DNA of 9,021 nt from Bacillota bacterium (GCA_023402355.1 JAEXCG010000133.1:1-9021); one strand, 5' to 3'; shown: positions 1 through 5,134, numbered from the stretch's first letter. The notes: generated by a model from the letters alone, not told the origin. A program made the numbers and translations.

Positions 1-6
1 GCCGTA

Positions 7-25
7 CCCAGCGCTATGCGCTGGG
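7..25. repeat. Short perfect hairpin (8-bp arms)
   Basis: Arms CCCAGCGC and GCGCTGGG are separated by the three bases TAT. It lies just left of the first copy of the 60-bp direct repeat and has no T-run on either side, so it is not an obvious terminator. It is one of several small palindromes clustered in the first 800 bases. The gene to its left is outside the window, so its role cannot be judged. Confidence 0.5.
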
Positions 26-32
26 CGCAGCG

Positions 33-92
33 GGCAAAGCCGGGCGATACGATTACAGTCTTGCAGACGGCTTTTGGTTTCTCTATCTTCGA
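33..92 (+). repeat. 60-bp direct repeat, copy 1
   Basis: This stretch matches 776-835 over 60 bases with two mismatches (A55 against G798, C81 against G824). It starts at GGCAAAGCCGGGCGATAC and ends near CTATCTTCGA. The match stops abruptly on both sides: in copy 2 the left flank completes a hairpin with the GCCGGGCG arm, whereas in copy 1 the flank differs. No reading frame or RNA gene accounts for it. It is most likely a dispersed intergenic repeat of this genome, or the flank of a small duplicated or mobile segment. Confidence 0.8.
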
Positions 93-112
93 TAGGTTTT
101 TTGACAATCTGA

Positions 113-154
113 GGGGGAACCCGGCGAAAAAGGCCGGGTTCCCCCGTTCGTTTT
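113..154 (+). terminator. Rho-independent terminator, plus strand
   Basis: A perfect 13-bp stem (GGGGGAACCCGGC at 113-125 pairing with 133-145) encloses a 7-base GAAAAAG loop and is followed by GTTCGTTTT. The T-run favours the plus strand, so it most likely ends a gene lying left of the window. It also insulates the downstream Spo0A-like gene from read-through. The T-run is interrupted, but the stem is very stable. Confidence 0.75.
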
Positions 155-198
155 GTGCAGAAATTGTCAGGCAGGCCGTCTAATCCGGCGATTTAAAT

Positions 199-222
199 GA
201 CATATTAAGACATATATGGACA
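199..222 (+). promoter_or_regulatory. Helically phased GACATAT direct repeats upstream of the Spo0A-like gene
   Basis: GACATAT occurs at 199-205 and again at 209-215, and GACA recurs at 219-222: three starts exactly 10 bases apart, so on one face of the helix. They lie in an AT-rich patch about 75-95 bases before the start codon of the Spo0A-like gene. Tandem direct repeats with one-turn spacing are typical of response-regulator binding sites. That this is an operator is inference; no convincing -35/-10 pair could be assigned here. Confidence 0.35.
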
Positions 223-294
223 GAAATTAGCGCATACGGGAAGTTTTCGACTATGCTTATAGCGATAAAATCACGAAAGAAGGCGCCGTGCATC

Positions 295-636
295 ATGAGA
301 AAAATCTACGCGGCCGTCGTATCGCTCGGCGGCAACACATCGAAATGCGGCTACAGCTACCTCGCCTCCTCCGGGAAAATCATCCGGGGCCTCGGCCACT
401 TCCCGCGCAACGAACTCATGGAAAAGATTTACGAACCGATCGCCAAGCTCTATCACACGAAGCCGAATCTGGTCGCCCGCGAAATCGCGCGCGCCGTGGA
501 AGAAATCTACGACCACGGAGACCGGGAGAGGCTGGAGGCCATGCTCGGGCACAGGCTCTCCGCGAAGCCGACGCCCGCCGAAGTCATGCAGTCCCTGGCG
601 AACAGTCTATCCTTCGGCCAGGACGCGATCCTGTAA
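295..636 (+). CDS. Orphan Spo0A C-terminal-domain-like DNA-binding protein
   Basis: This 113-residue protein aligns by eye along its length with the C-terminal (effector) domain of Spo0A, the master regulator of sporulation. Matching blocks are 'LGGNTSKCGYSYLASS' (Spo0A: LGVPAHIKGYxYLREA), 'IYEPIAKLYHTKPNLVAREIARAVE' (LYPxIAKxYxTTxSRVERAIRHAIE), 'LGHRLSAKPTPAEVMQSLANSL' (FG...KPTNSEFIAxxADKL). There is no receiver domain, so no phosphorylation switch is visible. The recognition-helix segment, S-R-V-E-R-A-I-R-H in Spo0A, is N-L-V-A-R-E-I-A-R here, so DNA specificity may differ. An upstream ATG at 253 would add 14 residues. I chose ATG 295 because AAGAAGG (277-283) sits 11 bases ahead and the domain starts there. 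The gene stands alone between two copies of a 60-bp repeat. Family assignment is fairly secure; the role is unknown. Confidence 0.75.
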   Translation: MRKIYAAVVSLGGNTSKCGYSYLASSGKIIRGLGHFPRNELMEKIYEPIAKLYHTKPNLVAREIARAVEEIYDHGDRERLEAMLGHRLSAKPTPAEVMQSLANSLSFGQDAIL

Positions 637-643
637 ACGCGCA

Positions 644-674
644 AGCTGCCGGCGGGGCATTCCCGCCGGCAGCT
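644..674 (+). terminator. GC-rich hairpin after the Spo0A-like gene
   Basis: A perfect 13-bp stem (AGCTGCCGGCGGG at 644-656 pairing with 662-674) with a GCATT loop begins 7 bases after the stop codon of the Spo0A-like gene. Position and stability suggest a 3'-end hairpin. No U-run follows directly, so it may act as a transcript stabiliser or a weak or factor-dependent terminator rather than a classical intrinsic one. Confidence 0.5.
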
Positions 675-681
675 CAGCGTA

Positions 682-711
682 TCGACAAAGCGGCATACGC
701 CGCTTTGTCGA
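682..711. repeat. 13-bp perfect palindrome containing two TTTGTCGA motifs
   Basis: TCGACAAAGCGGC (682-694) and its complement at 699-711 surround an ATAC loop. Each arm carries TTTGTCGA read outward, which resembles the published Spo0A box (TTTGTCGAA type) at eight of nine positions. It could be a dispersed palindromic element or an operator; the sequence alone does not decide. No T-run follows directly; the first run of six Ts is at 724-729. Confidence 0.55.
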
Positions 712-722
712 GTTTACGGGTA

Positions 723-763
723 ATTTTTTCGCTCCGCAAAACTGCGTTTTGCTACGGAAAAAT
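723..763. repeat. Imperfect palindrome
   Basis: GCAAAAC (736-742) and GTTTTGC (746-752) form a perfect inner stem around TGC. The outer ATTTTT and AAAAAT runs can also pair across a mismatched segment. It is the second of three palindromes in a row (682-711, 723-763, 771-789) leading into copy 2 of the 60-bp repeat, consistent with a composite intergenic palindromic element. No function is evident. Confidence 0.45.
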
Positions 764-770
764 CCCCGCC

Positions 771-789
771 CGCCCGGCAAAGCCGGGCG
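771..789. repeat. Short perfect hairpin (8-bp arms)
   Basis: CGCCCGGC and GCCGGGCG flank an AAA loop. The right arm belongs to copy 2 of the 60-bp repeat, while most of the left arm lies outside it. In copy 1 the left arm is altered, so only GGC-AAA-GCC can pair there. Confidence 0.5.
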
Positions 790-835
790 ATACGATTGCA
801 GTCTTGCAGACGGCTTTTGGTTTGTCTATCTTCGA
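776..835 (+). repeat. 60-bp direct repeat, copy 2
   Basis: Second copy of the 33-92 repeat in the same orientation, with 58 of 60 bases identical and start points 743 bases apart. The two copies bracket the Spo0A-like gene and its hairpins. No coding or RNA function is recognised. Confidence 0.8.
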
Positions 836-838
836 CCG

Positions 839-851
839 ATTCTCCTCACCT
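839..851 (+). other. Inverted 13-base copy of the tmRNA 3' arm
   Basis: ATTCTCCTCACCT on the plus strand is identical to the 3' T-arm/acceptor segment of the tmRNA (minus strand, complement of 932-944). It therefore forms a 13-bp perfect inverted repeat with ssrA across the ssrA terminator. It could be a remnant of an integration event at the ssrA 3' end, or pair with tmRNA in a read-through transcript. The identity is certain; the meaning is inference. Confidence 0.55.
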
Positions 852-856
852 GAAAA

Positions 857-878
857 AGTGTGTTATAAAGTGTGTTAT
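857..878 (+). repeat. Tandem 10-bp direct repeat beside the ssrA 3' end
   Basis: AGTGTGTTAT occurs at 857-866 and again at 869-878, a 12-base period, about 50-70 bases beyond the 3' end of ssrA. Short tandem direct repeats at this position resemble the arm-type binding sites of tyrosine recombinases at attachment-site junctions. No integrase gene lies in the window, so this reading is tentative. Confidence 0.5.
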
Positions 879-896
879 TTTTTGCAGGGGAATAAG

Positions 897-923
897 AAAA
901 AGCCTTGAAAAATCAAGGCTTTT
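897..923 (-). terminator. Rho-independent terminator of ssrA
   Basis: Read on the minus strand, a 10-bp stem AAAGCCTTGA / TCAAGGCTTT with a four-T loop is followed by a T-rich run (TTTTTCTTATT). It begins only a few bases after the CCA end of tmRNA and is clearly the terminator of the smpB-ssrA transcription unit. Confidence 0.9.
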
Positions 924-925
924 GG

Positions 926-1269
926 TGGTGGAGGTGAGGAGAATTGAACTCCTGTCCGAAAACCCTTCAAAGAGATTTTCTCCGAGCGCAGCCTACGATT
1001 TAGGATTCCCCCCGCCGCACGCCCATAGGCGGGCTTACGGCCTCGGTAGCTTCATATTGTGAATCTCGCCGCAAAGCTTAGGCGGATTCATTGCCCGTCA
1101 ATTGACGCCGGATTCCAAGGGGACGGGGCCCCTGGGCCGACGCGCGGCATTAAGCCGCGAAAGCGTATTCGCTATTGTCAGTTAATGTTTAATTCCCCGT
1201 TTTAACGTGGCCAGGGTCCACGGCTCGCTTACCTCATCTCCAGATCCCCGTCGAAACCAGTACACCCCC
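926..1269 (-). ncRNA. ssrA: tmRNA (transfer-messenger RNA)
   Basis: A 344-nt RNA that rescues ribosomes stalled on broken mRNAs, acting with SmpB. The 5' end GGGGGUG pairs over 7 bp (one G-U) with CACCUCC, followed by the encoded ACCA end at 926-929. The conserved 5' segment CUGGUUUCGACGGGGAU and the T-arm GGAGUUCAAUUCUCC are present. The tag reading frame (1179 down to 1150) decodes GAC AAT AGC GAA TAC GCT TTC GCG GCT and then TAA, giving the tag (A)DNSEYAFAA, with the usual hydrophobic/Ala-Ala end recognised by ClpXP-type proteases. The resume codon GAC is inferred from the preceding ATTAACT. It lies 19 bases after the smpB stop and no good separate promoter is seen, so the mature 5' end probably comes from processing of a joint transcript. 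Confidence 0.96.
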
Positions 1270-1288
1270 ATAAAATTGGATTCGGGTT

Positions 1289-1762
1289 TTACTCGCCGCG
1301 CCCGTTGTTTTTGAGCGCGCGGTCGATGTCGCGCTTCGCGTCGCGCTGCGCCATGTCGTCGCGCTTGTCGTGCAGCTTCTTGCCGCGGCAAAGCCCCAGC
1401 TCCATCTTCATGCGCCCGTCCTTGAGATAGACGGAAAGCGGCACCAGCGTGTAGCCCTGGCGCTGCACCAGCCCCGCCAGGCGGCGAATTTCCGCCTTGT
1501 GCATCAGCAGCTTCTTGGGCCGCAGCGGGTCGGTGTTGAAGATGTTTCCCTGCTCGTAGGGGCTGATGTGCATGCCGCTGACGATCATTTCGCCGTCCTT
1601 CACGGCGGCGAAGCTTTCTTTTAAGTTGACGCGGCCCTGGCGCATGGACTTGACCTCCGTGCCGTGCAGCTCGATGCCGCACTCGAAAGCCTCCTCCACG
1701 AAGTACTCGTGGCGCGCCTTGCGGTTTTGCGCGACGGGCTTGATGCCCTTCTGACGTGCCAT
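1289..1762 (-). CDS. smpB: SsrA-binding protein SmpB
   Basis: SmpB binds the tRNA-like domain of tmRNA and carries it into the A site of stalled ribosomes. The 157-residue product shows the family hallmarks: an N-terminal 'NRKARHEYFVEE' block, 'GIELHGTEVKSMRQGRVNLKESF', the 'HISPYEQGN' motif, 'RPKKLLMHKAEI' and the basic C-terminal tail ending 'KKLHDKRDDMAQRDAKRDIDRALK', which fills the empty mRNA channel. The start is ATG at 1762: GGGAGG lies 8 bases ahead. A TTG six codons further upstream would lack a ribosome binding site. ssrA follows directly downstream, a common smpB-ssrA order that makes both partners from one promoter. Confidence 0.97.
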   Translation of the reverse strand: MARQKGIKPVAQNRKARHEYFVEEAFECGIELHGTEVKSMRQGRVNLKESFAAVKDGEMIVSGMHISPYEQGNIFNTDPLRPKKLLMHKAEIRRLAGLVQRQGYTLVPLSVYLKDGRMKMELGLCRGKKLHDKRDDMAQRDAKRDIDRALKNNGRGE

Positions 1763-1791
1763 CCGGGCACCTCCCTTCAAATCCGTTCTCC

Positions 1792-1802
1792 ATTATAACA
1801 TA
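1792..1802 (-). promoter_or_regulatory. Extended -10 promoter of smpB-ssrA
   Basis: The minus strand reads TATGTTATAAT, a full match to the extended -10 consensus TRTGNTATAAT. This compensates for a poor -35 (TGCATT at 1820-1815 is the best at 17-base spacing). Transcription should start near 1785, giving a leader of about 23 bases that contains the smpB ribosome binding site. Confidence 0.75.
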
Positions 1803-1912
1803 CCCGGGCGGAAAAATGCACCCCTTTTTTCATTTCGGCGCGCATAACCGCCGCCCAATCCCCCCGGCATTGCATTTTCCTAAAGGTTTTCGGGCATTTT
1901 TCTTCAAAGGTC

Positions 1913-1941
1913 TTGCGTTTTGGGACGGACGCGAATACAAT
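1913..1941 (+). promoter_or_regulatory. Probable promoter of ktrB-ktrA
   Basis: TTGCGT (1913-1918) and TACAAT (1936-1941) are separated by 17 bases. The -10 matches five of six consensus positions, the -35 about half. The predicted leader of about 35 bases is too short for a c-di-AMP (ydaO-type) riboswitch, which controls potassium uptake genes in some Firmicutes. The stretch from here back to the divergent smpB promoter holds nothing else recognisable. Confidence 0.55.
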
Positions 1942-1982
1942 GCTACATGTCAATTTTGAAGACCTGAAAGGAATTTTTCGCG

Positions 1983-3332
1983 ATGTTTCGTTTCAAACGA
2001 CTCCAACTGAGCTACCAGCAGATGATCGCGCTGGGCTTTCTGGGGTTGATCCTGTTGGGGGCCGTGCTGCTCATGCTGCCGTTCTCCTCCCGTACCTTTT
2101 CCTGGACCGATCCCTTGAGCGCGCTGTTCACGGCGACCAGCGCCGTGTGCGTCACGGGCCTCGTGGTCTTCGACACGGCGACCCACTGGTCCGTCTTCGG
2201 CCAGCTCGTGCTGCTTTTGCTCATTCAGATCGGCGGCCTCGGCCTCATGACCGTGGCGACGCTCTTCTCCCTCGCCCTGCGGCGCAAGATCGGCCTGGCC
2301 GAGCGCAGCCTCCTTCAGGAGAGCGTGGCCAGCCTCTCCATCGGCGGCGTGGTGCGCCTCACCCGGCGCATCCTGCTGGGCACGCTGATCTTCGAGGGCG
2401 CGGGCGCGCTGCTGCTTTCCTTGCGCTTCGTGCCGCGCTACGGGCTGCTCCACGGCGTGTACATGAGCCTCTTTCACGCGATTTCCGCCTTCTGCAACGC
2501 GGGCTTCGACCTGCTGGGCCGCCCGGACGCGCTCTTCATCTCCCTGACGGAATACGTCTCCGACCCGCTCGTCACCCTCACGATCAGCGCGCTGATCCTC
2601 ATCGGCGGCCTGGGCTTCATCGTCTGGGACGATCTGGCCAAGCACCGCCTGCATTGGCGGCGCTACTTTCTGCACACGAAGATCGTGCTGATCTCCACCG
2701 CCGTGCTGGTGCTGCTGCCCACCGTGCTCTTCCTCATCATGGAGCGCACGGACACCATGCAGGGCATGGGCGTGGGCGAAAGCCTGCTGGCCAGCCTGTT
2801 TTCCGCCGTCACGCCGCGCACCGCGGGCTTCAACACGGTGGACACCGCGATGCTGGGCGACGGCTCGAAGCTCCTGACGATGGTGCTCATGTTCATCGGC
2901 GGCAGCCCCGGGTCCACGGCGGGCGGCATCAAGACGACGACGATGGCGGTGCTGCTGCTCTCCGCCGTCGCGACGCTGCGCCATACGCACGACACCAGCG
3001 TGCTGGGCCGCAGGCTCGATCAGGACGTGGTGCACAGGGCGTCCTCGGTCGCGACGGTCTACATGGGCATGGTCGTCGCGGCGACGCTGCTCATCTGCAT
3101 GTTCCAGCCGGAGCTGCTGCTGCCGGACGTGCTCTTCGAGGTCTTCTCCGCGGTGGATACGGTCGGCATGTCGACCGGCATCACCCGCGCGCTCTCGCCC
3201 GCCTCGCGCCTGGTCATCATGGTGCTGATGTACTGCGGGCGCGTCGGCAGCCTGACGTTCGCGCTCATCTTCACGGAGCGCAGGCGTCCCCCGGCGGTGC
3301 AGCAGCCGGTGGAAAAGATACTCGTGGGTTAA
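1983..3332 (+). CDS. ktrB: Potassium uptake channel subunit KtrB (TrkH/KtrB family)
   Basis: Integral membrane protein of 449 residues that forms the K+ (Na+-coupled) conducting pore of a Ktr system. The four-fold M1-P-M2 architecture of the superfamily is visible. The P-loops are TSAVCVTGL (52-60), HAISAFCNAGFDLL (165-178), SAVTPRTAGFNTVD (274-287) and SAVDTVGMSTGIT (389-401), each with the filter glycine (about Gly59, 174, 282 and 395). 'GGSPGSTAGGIKTTT' (306-320) is the conserved small-residue segment of the third repeat, where KtrB has its gating loop. Length fits KtrB rather than the longer TrkH. AAAGGA (1967-1972) precedes the ATG by 10 bases. ktrA follows after 21 bases, so the two subunits are co-expressed. 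Confidence 0.95.
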   Translation: MFRFKRLQLSYQQMIALGFLGLILLGAVLLMLPFSSRTFSWTDPLSALFTATSAVCVTGLVVFDTATHWSVFGQLVLLLLIQIGGLGLMTVATLFSLALRRKIGLAERSLLQESVASLSIGGVVRLTRRILLGTLIFEGAGALLLSLRFVPRYGLLHGVYMSLFHAISAFCNAGFDLLGRPDALFISLTEYVSDPLVTLTISALILIGGLGFIVWDDLAKHRLHWRRYFLHTKIVLISTAVLVLLPTVLFLIMERTDTMQGMGVGESLLASLFSAVTPRTAGFNTVDTAMLGDGSKLLTMVLMFIGGSPGSTAGGIKTTTMAVLLLSAVATLRHTHDTSVLGRRLDQDVVHRASSVATVYMGMVVAATLLICMFQPELLLPDVLFEVFSAVDTVGMSTGITRALSPASRLVIMVLMYCGRVGSLTFALIFTERRRPPAVQQPVEKILVG

Positions 3333-3353
3333 CCCCGAAAGGATGAAAAAAAG

Positions 3354-4004
3354 ATGAAATCGATATTGGTCATCGGCATGGGGCGCTTCGGCCGCCACCT
3401 GAGCCGCAAGCTGATGGAGCTTGGCAACGAGGTCATGGTCGTGGACGAGGACGAGGAGATCATCTCCGAGCTCATGCACGACGTCACCAGCGCGCAGATC
3501 GGGGACTGCACCAAGGAAGAGGTGCTCCGCTCGCTGGGCGTGACGAACTTCGACCTGTGCTTCGTGTGCATCGGGTCGGACTTTCAGGCGAGCCTGGAGG
3601 TCACGGCGCTGCTCAAGGAGCTGGGCGCGCGCCGCGTGCTCGCCAAGGCCAGCCGGGACATCCACGCGAAGTTCCTGCTGAGAAACGGCGCGGACGAGGT
3701 CGTCTACCCGGAGCGCGACATGGCCGAGCGCCTGGCGGTCCGCGCCAGCGCGAACAACGTGTTCGACTATATCGAGCTGACGCCCGAGTTTTCGATCTAC
3801 GAAATTCCGCCGATGGACGCGTGGCTGGGCAAGACCATCGCCCAATGCAACGTGCGCAACAAGTACCACATCTCCATCCTGGCCGTCAAGCAGAACGGCG
3901 AAACCGCGCTGCTGCCCGCCGCCGACCATCTGTTCACGCCCAGCGAACACCTGATGGTCATCGGCCGCCACGACGACATCCAGCGGGTGCTGAAGCGAAT
4001 CTGA
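3354..4004 (+). CDS. ktrA: Potassium uptake regulatory subunit KtrA (RCK/TrkA-N domain)
   Basis: Cytosolic protein of 216 residues that assembles as a ring under the KtrB dimer and gates it in response to nucleotides. Residues 1-130 form a Rossmann RCK-N domain: β1 with GMGRFG (8-13, GxGxxG), an acidic β2 end VVDEDEE (29-35) for adenosine ribose binding, and 'IGDCTKEE' (49-56). Residues ~140-216 form an RCK_C domain; in some Firmicutes this domain binds c-di-AMP, but that cannot be seen here. One RCK unit of ~220 residues marks it as KtrA rather than the double-length TrkA. AAAGGA (3338-3343) lies 10 bases before ATG 3354. Its TGA lies inside the terminator stem shared with the convergent flavodoxin gene. 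Confidence 0.95.
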   Translation: MKSILVIGMGRFGRHLSRKLMELGNEVMVVDEDEEIISELMHDVTSAQIGDCTKEEVLRSLGVTNFDLCFVCIGSDFQASLEVTALLKELGARRVLAKASRDIHAKFLLRNGADEVVYPERDMAERLAVRASANNVFDYIELTPEFSIYEIPPMDAWLGKTIAQCNVRNKYHISILAVKQNGETALLPAADHLFTPSEHLMVIGRHDDIQRVLKRI

Positions 4005-4052
4005 TAAAAGCAGGCCCGGCGAAACACGCGTTTCGCCGGGCCTGCTTTTATC
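4003..4052. terminator. Bidirectional terminator, 23-bp perfect stem
   Basis: Bases 4003-4025 pair perfectly with 4030-4052 around an ACGC loop. The stem ends in an A-run on one side and a T-run on the other (AAAA/TTTT), so it can terminate both ktrA (plus) and the flavodoxin gene (minus). The stem contains all of the minus-strand TAA and the last two bases of the ktrA TGA. Confidence 0.9.
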
Positions 4053-4572
4053 CCTTCGCCGCCGCGACGATGGGCTCCACCGCCGACAGATCCGTCCAGT
4101 CCGCGCGCTTGCCGTACGTCTCCAAAATGAGGCGAAGCTCCTGCGTCGGTTCCTTCATCTTGCCGACGGCCGCGTGCATGCCGGCCATCATGAGGCGGTG
4201 CAGCGGGCTCAGGCGCGCGTAATCCATCGCGCCGCGCAGGTGGAAAAAGAAGGCGCGCTCCCGCAGGGCCGGGCCGAAATTCTGCTTGCGCACCTGCTCT
4301 AGCGAGGGCGAATCCGCCGTGGCCATGCCCACCGTGAACACGATCAGCCGCTTTCCCTCGAGCAGCGCCTCGTGCTTCGTGAGCGCCTTCACGCCGAGGA
4401 TGGCGCTCGCGTACAGGGAGCCGCCGTAGATCACCGTGTCGTAGTCCGAAAAGCGCCGCGGCTTCCAGCGCTTCACGTTCACCGCCTCGCAGCCGAGCCT
4501 TTGCGCGATCTCCCGCGCGTAGCGCTCCGTCGCGCCGTAGCGGGATGCGTATACCACCACCGTCCTGCCCAT
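4048..4572 (-). CDS. HemG-like flavodoxin-domain protein
   Basis: A 174-residue FMN-binding flavodoxin-fold protein of the type represented by Flavodoxin_5/HemG (menaquinone-dependent protoporphyrinogen oxidase). Visible features are β1 'TVVVYAS' and the phosphate-binding loop 'SRYGATERYA' (10-19), 'YDTVIYGGSLYAS' (44-56) at the flavin 60s-loop position, 'LIVFTVGMA' (76-84), and 'FHLRGAMDYARLSPLHRLMM' (110-129), which resembles the F-x-G-A-x-D-Y-x-x-L motif of HemG relatives. No haem genes are nearby, so a general quinone- or flavin-linked redox role is as likely as haem synthesis. ATG 4572 is chosen over TTG 4578 because GGGGAGGA ends 6 bases before it, whereas TTG would touch the Shine-Dalgarno. 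The marR stop codon lies 2 bases upstream, implying translational coupling. Confidence 0.85.
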   Translation of the reverse strand: MGRTVVVYASRYGATERYAREIAQRLGCEAVNVKRWKPRRFSDYDTVIYGGSLYASAILGVKALTKHEALLEGKRLIVFTVGMATADSPSLEQVRKQNFGPALRERAFFFHLRGAMDYARLSPLHRLMMAGMHAAVGKMKEPTQELRLILETYGKRADWTDLSAVEPIVAAAKG

Positions 4573-4574
4573 GC

Positions 4575-5066
4575 TCAATCCTCCCCCGTCGCGCGCCTGT
4601 ACGCCTGCCGCAGGCGCGCGGCCTGATCCCCCAGGCGCAGCAGCCCGCCGCGCATCGTCTCGATCTCCGATTCCGTCAGGACGCCCATGAGCTCCCGCAG
4701 GAACGCGTCGTTTTTCCGCCCGTTTTGCAGCTCGTAGTCGTCCGCCTTTCCCAGCACCTCGACGCGGAGCGCCCGTGCGTCGCGCGCGTCGCGCCGAAGG
4801 GCGATGAAGCCCTTCTTCGCCAGCTTCTCCGCGATAGCCTTCGCGTTCTGGCGCGAGGTGCCCATCGCCTCCGCGAGCTGGCTCAGCGTCGGCGGCGACT
4901 CAAAAAAGGTCCGAAGGCTTAAAAGCATGAACCATTGCTTCGTCGTCAGCTCCCCCAGGCACTGGTCGCTGTCCCCGATGGCCTCCAGCCGCGTGCCCAC
5001 CAGAAACAGCAGCCCGAACACCTGATAGGCCGGTTCCGCGCCGCGCAGGCGTTCCTCCAAATCCAC
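4575..5066 (-). CDS. MarR-family transcriptional regulator
   Basis: Winged-helix dimeric repressor of about 163 residues. The core reads 'LTTKQWFMLLSL', then a helix-turn-helix 'PTLSQLAEAMGTSRQNAKAIAEKLAKKGFI' (about 59-88) and the β-wing 'RRDARDARALRVEVLG' (D-x-R-D-x-R, the MarR wing signature). It is preceded and followed by the helices that form the dimer interface. Start choice: GGAGGG (5078-5073) is directly against ATG 5072 but 6 bases before GTG 5066, so the GTG is the likely start; ATGs at 5090 and 5081 lack a ribosome binding site. It probably represses its own operon, including the coupled flavodoxin gene, through palindromes at 5082-5109. The inducing ligand cannot be inferred, though the flavodoxin partner suggests redox-active or quinone-like compounds. 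Confidence 0.92.
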   Translation of the reverse strand: MDLEERLRGAEPAYQVFGLLFLVGTRLEAIGDSDQCLGELTTKQWFMLLSLRTFFESPPTLSQLAEAMGTSRQNAKAIAEKLAKKGFIALRRDARDARALRVEVLGKADDYELQNGRKNDAFLRELMGVLTESEIETMRGGLLRLGDQAARLRQAYRRATGED

Positions 5067-5081
5067 GCGCATCCCTCCCAT

Positions 5082-5109
5082 ACGCAACATATTGCGTTAA
5101 TGCGCATTA
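5082..5109. promoter_or_regulatory. Probable MarR operators: two adjacent palindromes
   Basis: ACGCAA-CATA-TTGCGT (5082-5097) is followed at once by the 12-bp perfect palindrome TAATGCGCATTA (5098-5109). The second overlaps the -10 box and predicted start of the marR promoter; the first lies in the leader. Position, symmetry and size fit autoregulatory MarR operators. That this MarR binds them is inference. Confidence 0.6.
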
Positions 5110-5134
5110 TATTACCTATTCTTGCGGCTGTCAA
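5106..5134 (-). promoter_or_regulatory. Perfect consensus sigma-A promoter of marR-flavodoxin
   Basis: On the minus strand TTGACA (5134-5129) and TATAAT (5111-5106) match the consensus fully, with the ideal 17-base spacer. The predicted start is near 5099, giving a leader of about 33 bases before GTG 5066. A promoter this strong in front of a repressor gene fits tight repression. A further 6-bp inverted repeat, GCGGCT/AGCCGC (5124-5139), overlaps the -35. Confidence 0.88.

Noticed and set aside
637..840. CRISPR array
   Set aside because: The palindromes here differ from one another and there is no regular repeat-spacer pattern.
796..1062. Plus-strand frame of 88 codons over the ssrA 3' region
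   Set aside because: It runs antisense through the ssrA terminator and tmRNA and has no convincing ribosome binding site.
926..1269. An ordinary tRNA gene at the CCA-encoding end
   Set aside because: The 3' half looks like a tRNA acceptor and T-arm, but the matching 5' strand lies 344 bases away with a tag reading frame between, which defines tmRNA.
1182..1793. Minus-strand open frame covering ssrA and smpB in another frame
   Set aside because: It overlaps the tmRNA and is out of frame with smpB, and its product is Arg/Gly/Ala-rich without family features.
1942..1982. c-di-AMP (ydaO) riboswitch before the Ktr operon
   Set aside because: The predicted leader is only about 35 bases and has no conserved structure.
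1950..3971. Long minus-strand open frame of 673 codons opposite ktrB-ktrA
   Set aside because: It is the antisense shadow of two clearly recognisable genes in GC-rich DNA. Its translation is low-complexity, His/Gln/Arg/Ala-rich, and no ribosome binding site was noted.
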